Below are positions 1 to 6,243 of a DNA stretch of 8,727 nucleotides, one piece after another. The first letter of the stretch is position 1, and every line of letters starts with the position of its first letter. The notes below the pieces were generated by a model. It did no database searches, had not been told where the DNA came from, and saw only the letters and a program-made list of their open reading frames with translations. The stretch is taken from contig CALGFH010000123.1 of assembly GCA_937881255.1 (NCBI GenBank), forward strand, positions 1 through 8,727, given 5' to 3'. A program made the position numbers and the translations under genes. The DNA comes from an uncultured Actinomycetes bacterium (GTDB lineage: Bacteria; Actinomycetota; CALGFH01).

Positions 1-594
1 GGCCGCCGGCTGGCTGGCGTCGACCTCGAGCACGACCTCCTTGGCCCGGAACAGCTCCAGCACCGGCCGGGTCTTGGCGTGGTAGTCGCGCAGCCGGGCC
101 CTGAGCGCCTCGGCGGTGTCGTCGTCGCGGGGCACCAGCCGGCCGCCGCACACGTCGCAGACGTCGGCCACGGCCGGGCGGGAGGAGATCAGGTTGTAGT
201 CGAGCCCGCAGCGCGAGCACAGCCGGCGGCTGAGCACGCGCCGCTCGACCAGGCTGTCGGGCAGGTCGAGCAGGATCACGGCGTCGAGGTCGTAGCTCTC
301 CAGGAAGAACCGGGCCTGGGGCTGGTTGCGGGGGAAGCCGTCGACGATGAAGCCGTAGTTCCAGTCGTGCTCGTCCAGCCGCCGCCGGACGACCTCCTCG
401 ACCAGGTCGTCACCGACCAGCTCGCCGGCGGCCACGATCCGCCTGACCTGCGCGCCCAGCTTGGTGTGGTGCTCGACGTTCCAGCGGAGGATGTCGCCGA
501 CGCTGATGTGCTCCAGGTCGAGCGCGTCGGCCAGCAGCTTGGCCTGGGTGCCTTTGCCGCTGCCCTGCACGCCCATGATGATGTACTTGCGCAT
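1..594 (-). CDS. Adenylate kinase-like nucleoside monophosphate kinase (3' end off window)
   Basis: The protein is expected to transfer phosphate from ATP to AMP or a related nucleoside monophosphate in the cytoplasm. 198 residues are visible with no stop before the edge; the usual length is about 215, so little is missing. The P-loop is GVQGSGKGT (residues 8-16; most adenylate kinases have GPPGSGKGT). The NMP-binding part has SVGDILR (31-37) and DGFPRN (85-90). The LID has a four-cysteine zinc knuckle, CSRC (126-129) and CDVC (146-149), followed by DDDT and the RLRDY arginine segment. The ATG at 594 is preceded by GGGGTGA on the minus strand. The gene lies downstream of a DUF3224 gene, not in the usual secY-adk-map ribosomal cluster, so it is probably a second, paralogous copy. 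Family assignment is firm; AMP specificity is inferred. Confidence 0.93.
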   Translation of the reverse strand, partial: MRKYIIMGVQGSGKGTQAKLLADALDLEHISVGDILRWNVEHHTKLGAQVRRIVAAGELVGDDLVEEVVRRRLDEHDWNYGFIVDGFPRNQPQARFFLESYDLDAVILLDLPDSLVERRVLSRRLCSRCGLDYNLISSRPAVADVCDVCGGRLVPRDDDTAEALRARLRDYHAKTRPVLELFRAKEVVLEVDASQPAA

Positions 595-625
595 CCGCTC
601 ACCCCGGAGCAGACGCTACCAGGAG

Positions 626-651
626 CCGGCCCCCGGGACGCCCGGGGCCGG
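626..651 (-). terminator. GC-rich hairpin after the DUF3224 gene
   Basis: CCGGCCCCCGGG (626-637) can pair with CCCGGGGCCGG (641-651) around an ACG loop, with one bulged C. It starts just past the DUF3224 stop codon, in the 59-nt gap before the adenylate-kinase-like gene. No T-tract follows on the minus strand, so it could be a U-less terminator, an attenuating or processing hairpin, or chance in GC-rich DNA. Confidence 0.35.
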
Positions 652-653
652 GG

Positions 654-1061
654 TCAGCCCAGCGACCAGCGCAGCTCGTAGGCGACCTCGGCCTCGCCCT
701 GCCTGGCCAGGTAGCCGCCCTCGCCCCGCAGGCCGGTCAGGTCGCCGGTGCCGGTCCCCTCGACCACCGTCCAGGTCGTCCGGGCCGCGCCGTCCTGGAA
801 CCCGCCCTCGAGCCGGAGCACGAAGCTGCCCTCCCGGCCGCCCAGGGTCCCGGAGAAGCGCTCGTAGCCGGTGTAGGTGGCGTCGGCCTGGTGGTAGACC
901 ATCAGCAGCCCGTAGCTGCCCTCGCCCTCCAGGTCGCCGGTGTAGCCGGTGGTGACGCGGGCGTGGGTGAGCTTGGGGGCCCCTTCGGCCTCGGCGTAGG
1001 GCTGCTCGTCCCAGCCCTTGATCGTGAAGCTCCCGGTGGCCTTGCCGGTCGTTGCCGTCAT
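654..1061 (-). CDS. DUF3224 domain-containing protein
   Basis: This 135-residue protein matches the DUF3224 family over its whole length. The family consists of single-domain, probably beta-barrel cytoplasmic proteins with no established biochemical role. Visible hallmarks are the N-terminal GSFTIKGWDEQPY (residues 10-22), a central YTGYERFSGTLGGREGSFVL stretch (63-82) and the late WTVVEGTGTGDLTGLRGEGGY (97-117), a glycine-rich run of beta-turns typical of the family. There is no signal peptide or membrane segment. The ATG at 1061 is chosen because a 10-nt Shine-Dalgarno sits 6 nt upstream; a GTG at 1073 in the same frame lies inside that Shine-Dalgarno and is rejected. The gene is divergent from the AraC-family regulator at 1166, a plausible controller, and may be co-transcribed with the adenylate-kinase-like gene downstream. 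Confidence 0.9.
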   Translation of the reverse strand: MTATTGKATGSFTIKGWDEQPYAEAEGAPKLTHARVTTGYTGDLEGEGSYGLLMVYHQADATYTGYERFSGTLGGREGSFVLRLEGGFQDGAARTTWTVVEGTGTGDLTGLRGEGGYLARQGEAEVAYELRWSLG

Positions 1062-1067
1062 CGTCTC

Positions 1068-1077
1068 GATCACCTCC
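1068..1077 (-). promoter_or_regulatory. Extended Shine-Dalgarno of the DUF3224 gene
   Basis: On the minus strand this reads GGAGGTGATC, complementary over 10 nt to the usual 16S rRNA 3' tail (GATCACCTCC), with 6 nt to the ATG. It decides the start codon and predicts strong initiation, in contrast to the probable leaderless genes elsewhere in the window. Confidence 0.75.
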
Positions 1078-1122
1078 GCGGCCAGTGTCCCCCAGGCGAT
1101 GCTGGGAAGGCTTGTAGAAACG

Positions 1123-1140
1123 CGACGGCGCCGGCCGTCG
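1123..1140. promoter_or_regulatory. Inverted repeat in the DUF3224/AraC divergent promoter region
   Basis: CGACGGC (1123-1129) and GCCGTCG (1134-1140) form a perfect 7-bp dyad around GCCG, 26 bp before the AraC ATG. A second, weaker dyad, CCCAG (1091-1095) and CTGGG (1102-1106), lies nearby. They could be operators or a leader hairpin; AraC proteins more often bind direct repeats, so the link to that regulator is inference. Confidence 0.35.
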
Positions 1141-1165
1141 CCGGGCGCGGCGGGGGGTTCGGCGG

Positions 1166-1975
1166 ATGGGAGCGATCGAGGAGGAGCCGAGGGGCGTGCT
1201 CGGCCTGCGCGCCGGGCGGCGGAGCTTCGAGGTCACCCGCTCCCGGCCCGGCACGGCCCTGGCCGGCCTGGTCGAGCACTACTGGACGGTCCGCTGGGAC
1301 CTCAGGGGCCGCGACCCCCACACCCAGCACACCCTGCCCCACCCGTCGGTGCACCTGGTCGCCGAGCGGGACCGCTCGGGGATCATGGGCGTGCTCACCG
1401 GGCGCTTCACCCGCGAGCTGGAGGGCGAGGGCCGCGCCTTCGGGGTCAAGTTCCGGCCGGCCGGCTTCCAGCCCTTCCTGGGCGCCCCCGTCTCCACCCT
1501 GACCGACCGCCGGGCCGCCGTGGCCGAGGTGTTCGGCCCCGCCGGCGACGACCTGGTCGCCGACCTCCTGGCCGCCCCCGGCGACCCGGAGCTGGCCGCC
1601 ACCGCCGAGGCGTTCCTGCTGGCCCGCCTCCCCGCCCCCGACCCGAACGTCGCCGCCGTCAACCAGGTGGTCGACCAGATCATGGCCGACCGCGACATCA
1701 CCCAGGTCAAGCACCTCACCGACCGCACCGGCATCGGCATCCGCCGCCTCCAGCGCCTGTTCGCCACCTACGTCGGCGTCACCCCCAAATGGGTCATCCA
1801 GCGCTCCCGCCTCCACGAGGCGGTCGAGCGCCTCGACCAGGGCGACCACGTCGACCTGGGCTTCCTCGCCCGCGACCTCGGCTACTTCGACCAGGCCCAC
1901 TTCGCCCGCGACTTCCGCTCCGCCGTCGGCCGCCCCCCGACCGCCTACGCCAAGCCCCCGGAAGACCAGGCCTGA
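1166..1975 (+). CDS. AraC-family transcriptional regulator (DUF6597-like N-terminus)
   Basis: A DNA-binding regulator of 269 residues. The N-terminal part (about 20-130) resembles the DUF6597 ligand-sensing domain found before AraC helix-turn-helix domains: a VEHYWTVRW motif at 36-44, then HPSVHLV (59-65) and FGVKFRPAGFQPFLG (92-106). The C-terminal AraC domain has two helix-turn-helix units: the first around 179-200 (ITQVKHLTDRTGIGIRRLQR) and the second around 229-261, with LARDLGYFDQAHFARDFR and the closing GRPPTAY that is typical of the family. The ATG at 1166 has only a G-run upstream. An in-frame GTG at 1196 has a better Shine-Dalgarno (AGGAGG at 1179-1184) and would remove ten residues before the first conserved segment, so the start is uncertain. 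The gene is divergent from the DUF3224 gene and convergent with the response regulator. The effector is unknown. Confidence 0.92.
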   Translation: MGAIEEEPRGVLGLRAGRRSFEVTRSRPGTALAGLVEHYWTVRWDLRGRDPHTQHTLPHPSVHLVAERDRSGIMGVLTGRFTRELEGEGRAFGVKFRPAGFQPFLGAPVSTLTDRRAAVAEVFGPAGDDLVADLLAAPGDPELAATAEAFLLARLPAPDPNVAAVNQVVDQIMADRDITQVKHLTDRTGIGIRRLQRLFATYVGVTPKWVIQRSRLHEAVERLDQGDHVDLGFLARDLGYFDQAHFARDFRSAVGRPPTAYAKPPEDQA

Positions 1976-1976
1976 T

Positions 1977-1999
1977 CCGCTGGGCGGCGGCGCTAGCGG
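1977..1999. terminator. Weak inverted repeat between convergent AraC and response regulator genes
   Basis: CCGCT (1977-1981) and AGCGG (1995-1999) could form a 5-bp stem with a 13-nt loop across the short gap between the AraC stop and the response regulator stop. The position suits a bidirectional terminator, but the stem is short and there is no T-tract. Confidence 0.22.
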
Positions 2000-2676
2000 T
2001 CGCCGGGAACCACCAGGCCGGACTCGTAGGCGGTGACCACGGCCTGGGTGCGGTCGCGGAGGCCGAGCTTGGCCAGGATGCGGCGGACGTGGGTCTTGAC
2101 CGTCTCCTCGCTCACCACCAGGCGGGTGGCGATCTCGGTGTTGGACAGGCCCTCGGCGAGCAGGCGCAGCACCTCGGTCTCCCGGGGGGTCAGGGTGGCC
2201 AGGGCGGCCGAGCCGGGGGACGACCGGGGCCGGAGCCGGGCGAACTCGGTGATGAGGCGGCGGGTGACCGTCGGGGCCAGCAGCGCCTCGCCGGCGGCGA
2301 CCACCCGCACGGCGTCGAACAGCCGGTCGGCGGTCACCGCCTTGAGCAGGAAGCCGCTGGCCCCGGCCCCGAGCGCGTCGTAGACGTGCTCGTCGAGGTC
2401 GAAGGTGGTCAGCACGAGGACCCGGGGCCGGTCGCCGCCGTCGGCTCCGGCGGTGATCCGGCGGGTGGCCTCGATGCCGTCCATCACCGGCATCCGCACG
2501 TCCATGAGCACCACGTCGGGACGGTGCTGACGGCAGACCCGGACCGCCTCGGCGCCGTCGGCCGCGCTCCCGACCACGGTGAAGTCCGGCTGGGTGGCCA
2601 GCAGCATGCCGAACCCGGCCCGGACCACCTCCTGGTCGTCGACGACCACGATGCGGATCCCTGGCCGGGCGCTCAT
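1993..2676 (-). CDS. NarL/FixJ-family response regulator
   Basis: A cytoplasmic two-component response regulator of 227 residues. The receiver domain (about 7-122) has the acidic pair D13-D14, the phosphoacceptor D59 in VLMDVRMP, the switch threonine T90 in VLTTFD and the conserved lysine K112 in FLLKA. The LuxR-type DNA-binding domain follows (about 161-222), with LTPRETEVLRLLAEGLSNTE and the recognition helix region SEETVKTHVRRILAKL. The length is normal and all phosphotransfer residues are present. The ATG at 2676 would overlap the original kinase stop as ATGA, which indicates translational coupling. Because of the duplication in the kinase gene, this frame is now also continuous with the kinase frame upstream. 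The likely target is the divergent ABC exporter operon at 3890 and its own promoter, inferred from the arrangement. Confidence 0.95.
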   Translation of the reverse strand: MSARPGIRIVVVDDQEVVRAGFGMLLATQPDFTVVGSAADGAEAVRVCRQHRPDVVLMDVRMPVMDGIEATRRITAGADGGDRPRVLVLTTFDLDEHVYDALGAGASGFLLKAVTADRLFDAVRVVAAGEALLAPTVTRRLITEFARLRPRSSPGSAALATLTPRETEVLRLLAEGLSNTEIATRLVVSEETVKTHVRRILAKLGLRDRTQAVVTAYESGLVVPGDR

Positions 2677-3723
2677 CCGGCCTCCTCGCCGATGGGGAGC
2701 TCGGCCTCGACCAAGAAGCCGGTGGCCGGCGCGGCCCCGGTGCGGAGCCGGCCGCCGACCAAGGCGGCCCGCTCGCGCATGCCGAGCAGCCCGTGGCCGG
2801 CCGCCGCGGCCTTGGCAGGCGGCCCCGCCGAGCAGCCCGTGGCCGGCCGCCGCGCCCTGGCCGGGCGGCCCCGGGCCGTTGTCGCGCACCCGCAGGCGCA
2901 GGACGTCGTCGAGGTAGTGGAGCTCGACGTCCACGGCCGCGCCGGGGGCGTGCCGGCGGGCGTTGGTCAGCGCCTCCTGGACGATCCGGTAGGCGGTGAG
3001 CTCGATCCCCGGGCTCAGCGGGGCCACGCCGCCGCGGACGATCAGCCGGGTGCTGGCCCCGCCGGCCTCCCTGGCCTGGTCGATCAGCTGGTTGAGCTGC
3101 TCGAGGCCCGGCTGGGGCTCCCGGCTCGGCTCGGCGCCGGCGTCCTCGCGCAGCAGCCCCAGCAGCCGGCGCATCTCGTTCAGAGCCGTCCGGGCGGTGT
3201 CGCCGATGGCGGCCAGCCGCTCGGCCCCCTGGGCGGGCATGCCCGGCGTGGCCAGGCGGGCGATCTCGGTCTGGACGGCGATCATGGAGATGTGGTGGGC
3301 GACGACGTCGTGCAGCTCACGGGCGATCCGAGCCCGCTCCCCGCGGGTGGCGTGCTCCAGCAGGGTGGCCTCCATGGCCTGCCGTGACGCCGCCCGCACG
3401 GCCGTCCGGCTGCGGGCCCTCCGGGCGGCCGTTCCGGCCACGGCCACAGCCACGGCCAGCTGGGCGACGAGGCCGCCTAGGGTGGGACGGTGGCCAGTGG
3501 CCAGGGTCAGGAGGGTGGCGGCGGTGATGGTCGCGGCCGCGGCCGGGAGGTGGCGGCGGGCGCCGGCCAGCGGCACCGTCGACCCCACGGCCAGCAGCAG
3601 CACGGCGGGCAGGTCGGCTGGGGAGCCGTCGCCGTCGGCGGCCACCTCGGCGACGGCGAGCAGCCCGAGGAGCGCGCCGCCGGCCGGCGGCCAGCGGTCG
3701 AGGACGGCGCTCGCCTGGCTCAC
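2673..3723 (-). CDS. Sensor histidine kinase (DesK/NarL-partner type), frameshifted by a 46-bp tandem duplication
   Basis: A membrane histidine kinase that should phosphorylate the downstream response regulator. From GTG 3723, residues 14-103 hold three or four short hydrophobic segments with no large loop. The HisKA_3 dimerisation domain has the phosphoacceptor H138 in ELHDVVAHH, and the ATPase domain shows the N box (QEALTN, 249-254), G1 (DNGPG, 281-285) and G2 (GHGLLG, 294-299). At residue 299 a 46-bp duplication shifts the frame. Removing one copy restores a 334-residue kinase ending ...FLVEAELPIGEEAG with its TGA overlapping the next ATG. As written, 50 arginine-rich residues replace the C-terminal end of the ATPase domain and run in frame into the regulator (1993-3723, 576 residues). 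It may be a broken kinase, a new hybrid or an assembly error. The coordinates given are the pre-duplication gene limits. Confidence 0.85.
2781..2872. repeat. 46-bp imperfect tandem duplication inside the kinase gene
   Basis: Copies at 2781-2826 and 2827-2872 abut. The first 28 bases (plus strand) are identical, and four mismatches fall in the remaining 18, giving 42/46 identity. As 46 is not a multiple of three, the duplication shifts the kinase frame by one. Read in the proper kinase frame, either copy alone gives a normal stretch between the G1 and G2 boxes: GPPGQGAAAGHGLLG from 2827-2872 or GPPAKAAAAGHGLLG from 2781-2826. Confidence 0.92.
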
Positions 3724-3729
3724 CGCTCC

Positions 3730-3735
3730 ATTGTC
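3730..3735 (-). promoter_or_regulatory. Putative -10 of a leaderless kinase transcript
   Basis: On the minus strand GACAAT lies 6 nt before the GTG start of the kinase gene, the spacing expected if transcription starts at the start codon. No useful Shine-Dalgarno precedes the GTG (GGAG ends 2 nt away). No clear -35 is visible. Confidence 0.4.
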
Positions 3736-3781
3736 CCGCCAACCGGGCCGCCTGGCGTCACCCCTGGCCGGGCACTTCGGC

Positions 3782-3820
3782 GTCCCTCGGGGGAGGGACC
3801 GGCCGGGGCGCCGGGTCCCT
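3782..3820. promoter_or_regulatory. Inverted GTCCCT half-sites between the kinase and exporter operons
   Basis: GTCCCTC (3782-3788) and GAGGGAC (3793-3799) form a perfect 7-bp dyad with a 4-nt centre. AGGGACC (3794-3800) is also the inverted partner of GGTCCCT (3814-3820). The three alternating half-sites lie about 70-108 bp before the exporter ATG and 59-97 bp before the kinase GTG. They are the best candidates here for binding sites of the NarL-type regulator; the assignment is inferred from position and symmetry. Confidence 0.45.
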
Positions 3821-3877
3821 GTGGCTGAGGAGGTCAGGACGGCTCCCTGGCAGGACGACGCCGCCGTCTCCGCCTCG

Positions 3878-3883
3878 TAGCCT
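3878..3883 (+). promoter_or_regulatory. Putative -10 of a leaderless exporter transcript
   Basis: TAGCCT fits the actinobacterial TANNNT -10 pattern and is followed by exactly 6 nt before the ATG at 3890. There is no Shine-Dalgarno upstream of this ATG, so a leaderless mRNA starting at or next to A3890 is likely. The -35 region is weak, which fits a promoter that needs an activator. Confidence 0.5.
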
Positions 3884-3889
3884 TGGCCC

Positions 3890-4816
3890 ATGAGCACCAC
3901 CATCGAGCTGCGGGACCTGCGCAAGCGCTACGGGCGGACGGTCGCCGTTGACGGCCTCTCCTTCACCGTCGCCCCGGGCGAGGTCACCGCCTTCGTGGGG
4001 CCGAACGGCGCCGGCAAGTCGACCACCATGCGCATGATCCTCGGCCTCGACGCCCCGGACGAGGGCGCGGCCCTGGTCGGCGGCCAGCAGTACCGGAGTC
4101 TGCCCTCCCCGCTGCGGGTGGTCGGGGCGCTGCTGGACGCCGGCGCCGTCCACCCCGGCCGGCGGGCCCGCGACCATCTGCTGTGGATGGCCCGGGCGGC
4201 CGGCCTGCCCCGCGGCCGGGTGGAGGAGGTGGTCGAGCTCGTCGGCCTGGGCCCGGTGGCCGGCCGGCGGGCCGGCGCGCTCTCGCTGGGCATGCGCCAG
4301 CGTCTCGGGCTGGCCGGCGCCCTCCTCGGCGACCCGCCGGTGCTGGTGCTCGACGAGCCGGTCAACGGGCTCGACCCCCAGGGGATCGTCTGGATTCGCG
4401 GCCTTCTGCGTTCGCTGGCCGCCGACGGTCGGGCCGTGCTGGTGTCCAGCCACCTGATGAGCGAGCTGGAGGGGAGCGCCGACCATCTGGTGGCCATCGG
4501 CCGCGGCCGGCTGGTCGCCGACACCAGCGTCCGCGACCTGCTGGCCGCCGCCTCGGGCGACCGGGTGGTGGTGCGCACCGCGCAGCGCACGGAGGCGATG
4601 ACGCTGCTGGCCAACGCCGGGGCCACCGTCAGCGCCACCGGCCGTGAGGTGGTGACCGTCTCGGGCCTGCCTGCCGAGCGGATCGTCGCCCTGCTCAGCC
4701 AGCGCGGGCTCGCCTTCTCGGAGGTCGCCGCCCACCGGGCCTCGCTGGAGGAGGCCTACATGGAGCTCACCAGGGACGCGGTCGAGTTCGAGGCACCGGC
4801 CACGGGGGAGGCGTGA
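3890..4816 (+). CDS. ABC-2 type exporter ATP-binding protein
   Basis: The cytoplasmic ATPase of an ABC exporter, 308 residues, resembling the BcrA/DrrA-type subfamily linked to antibiotic or peptide export and self-protection. Motifs in order: Walker A GPNGAGKST (37-45), the signature in the variant form LSLGM (131-135), common in this subfamily in place of LSGGQ, Walker B VLVLDEP (151-157, with E156 catalytic), the D-loop NGLD (159-162) and the switch H188 in SSHLM. A C-terminal extension of about 90 residues after the nucleotide-binding core is normal for these exporters. It is the first gene of a three-gene operon; its TGA overlaps the next ATG by one base. Its promoter faces the kinase/response regulator operon, so regulation by that pair is likely. 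The substrate cannot be told from the sequence. Confidence 0.96.
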   Translation: MSTTIELRDLRKRYGRTVAVDGLSFTVAPGEVTAFVGPNGAGKSTTMRMILGLDAPDEGAALVGGQQYRSLPSPLRVVGALLDAGAVHPGRRARDHLLWMARAAGLPRGRVEEVVELVGLGPVAGRRAGALSLGMRQRLGLAGALLGDPPVLVLDEPVNGLDPQGIVWIRGLLRSLAADGRAVLVSSHLMSELEGSADHLVAIGRGRLVADTSVRDLLAAASGDRVVVRTAQRTEAMTLLANAGATVSATGREVVTVSGLPAERIVALLSQRGLAFSEVAAHRASLEEAYMELTRDAVEFEAPATGEA

Positions 4817-6243
4817 TGGGCCGGCTGCTGCTGGCCGAGTGGACCAAGCTCGCCTCGGTGCCCCGGTGGGTCGCGGCCATGATGGCCGCGGTCGTGCTGA
4901 CGGTCCTGGTGGGCCTGCTCGGGGCGGCCAGCAGCACCAGCGACGCCAACCGGTACTGGGACTTCGCGGTGGGCCCTGACGGGCGGTCGGTCAGGGACGA
5001 CTTCCATCTGGCGCACCGGCCGCTGGCCGGGGACGGCAGCGTCACCGCCCGGGTGGCCAGCCAGGCCGGGCTGGTAGGGGAGCTCCAGGACTGGGCCAGG
5101 GCGGGCGTCATCCTCAAGGAGGGCCTCGAGCCGGGGTCGCGGTACGCGGCGATGATGGTCACCCCCGGTCACGGCGTGCGGTTCCAGGCCAACTTCGCCG
5201 ACGAGGTGGCCGGCGGCGGGACCGGTGCCCGGTGGCTGCGGCTGACCCGCGCCGGGAGCGTCATCGACGGCTACGAGTCGGTCGACGGGACCGCCTGGCG
5301 CCGCGTGGGCACGGTTGACCTCGCCGGCCTGCCGTCGACGGTGCAGATCGGGCTGTTCGTGGCCTCGCCCGACGCCGTCCAGGTCACCCGCCAGTTCGGC
5401 AGCGTCGGGATCGGTGGCCACCCGACCGCCGCCACCGCCACCTTCGACAACGTCCGGGTGGAGCCGGCGGGGTCGCCGCCGGGGGCGTCCTGGACCGACC
5501 GCGACGTCGGCCGACCCGCCCTCGAAGGCGACGCGACCGAGCGCGCCGGCGGCTTCACGGTCAGCGGCTCGGGCGACCTCGCGGTCGTGCCCCCCGAGGA
5601 AGACGTCGTCCGGCTCAGCCTCACCGGGGTCCTGGTCGGGCTGATGGCGGTCGTCGGGCTGGGCGTGCTGTCGATCACCTCGGAGTACAAGCGGGGCATG
5701 ATCCGGACCACCTTCGCGGCCAGCCCTCGGCGCGGCCGGGTGCTGGCGGCCAAGGCGCTGGTGCTCGGCGGCGCCACCTTCGTGGCCGGGCTGGTCGCCT
5801 GCCTGGCCGCCTTTCTCCTCGCCCAGCCGACCCTGCGCGCGAACGGCTACGGGCCGCCGGCCTTCCCGCGGGCGTCGCTGACCGACGGGCCGGTGCTGCG
5901 GGCGGTGATCGGCAGCGCGGCCGTGCTGGCCCTGGTCGCCGTGCTCGGCCTGGCCGCCGGCGCGATCCTGCGCCGCAGCGCCGGCGCGATCACCGCGGTC
6001 ATCCTGCTGCTGGTGCTCCCGCAGCTGGTGGCGGCCGCCCTGCCGGTGTCGGCCGGCCGCTGGCTGCAGCGGCTGACGCCGAGCGCCGGGTTCGCGATCC
6101 AGCAGACCGTCGAGCGCGGCCTCTGCCTCCCCGAGGACGGCTGCTTCCCCGAGGGCCCCTGGCTGGGGTTCGGGGTGCTCTGCGCCTATGTCGCCGTCGC
6201 CCTGGCCGTGGCCTTCTGGCTGCTGCGGCGGCGGGACGCATGA
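4816..6243 (+). CDS. ABC-2 exporter permease with a DUF1349/concanavalin-like extracytoplasmic domain
   Basis: A membrane permease of 475 residues, much longer than the partner permease (262). The N-terminal MGRLLLAEWTKL and TM1 (about 19-38) are typical. Residues 55-217 form a DUF1349-like (LamG/concanavalin-type beta-sandwich) module with ARAGVILKE (95-102), a YAAMMVTPGHG segment (110-120), WLRLTRAGSVIDGYESVDG (140-158) and the closing ATFDNVRVE (208-216). After this come TM2 (about 267-288), the permease motif EYKRGMIRTTFAASPRRG (290-307), and TMs near 315-336, 363-384, 391-411 and 448-470. A CX5C pair (C437, C443) lies in the last external loop. ATG 4816 is preferred over GTG 4813 because GGAGG at 4807-4811 is too close to the GTG. 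The insert should lie outside the membrane. It could bind a glycan or the exported compound; this is inference. Confidence 0.93.
   Translation: MGRLLLAEWTKLASVPRWVAAMMAAVVLTVLVGLLGAASSTSDANRYWDFAVGPDGRSVRDDFHLAHRPLAGDGSVTARVASQAGLVGELQDWARAGVILKEGLEPGSRYAAMMVTPGHGVRFQANFADEVAGGGTGARWLRLTRAGSVIDGYESVDGTAWRRVGTVDLAGLPSTVQIGLFVASPDAVQVTRQFGSVGIGGHPTAATATFDNVRVEPAGSPPGASWTDRDVGRPALEGDATERAGGFTVSGSGDLAVVPPEEDVVRLSLTGVLVGLMAVVGLGVLSITSEYKRGMIRTTFAASPRRGRVLAAKALVLGGATFVAGLVACLAAFLLAQPTLRANGYGPPAFPRASLTDGPVLRAVIGSAAVLALVAVLGLAAGAILRRSAGAITAVILLLVLPQLVAAALPVSAGRWLQRLTPSAGFAIQQTVERGLCLPEDGCFPEGPWLGFGVLCAYVAVALAVAFWLLRRRDA

Noticed and set aside
1018..3387. A very long open frame (789 codons) on the plus strand across the AraC gene and the two-component genes.
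   Set aside because: It is a shadow of GC-rich coding DNA: its composition is Pro/Arg/Gly repetitive, it matches no family pattern, and it overlaps well-supported genes on both strands.
3724..3732. An ATG (minus strand, 3732-3730) just upstream of the kinase GTG.
   Set aside because: It is out of frame with the kinase and meets a TGA after two more codons (ATG GAG CGG TGA); the GTG at 3723 is the first in-frame start next to the protein's hydrophobic region.
3724..3924. A further N-terminal extension of the kinase frame upstream to 3924.
   Set aside because: It would run through the intergenic dyads, both putative promoters and the start of the divergent ABC ATPase gene; the translated extension has no family resemblance.
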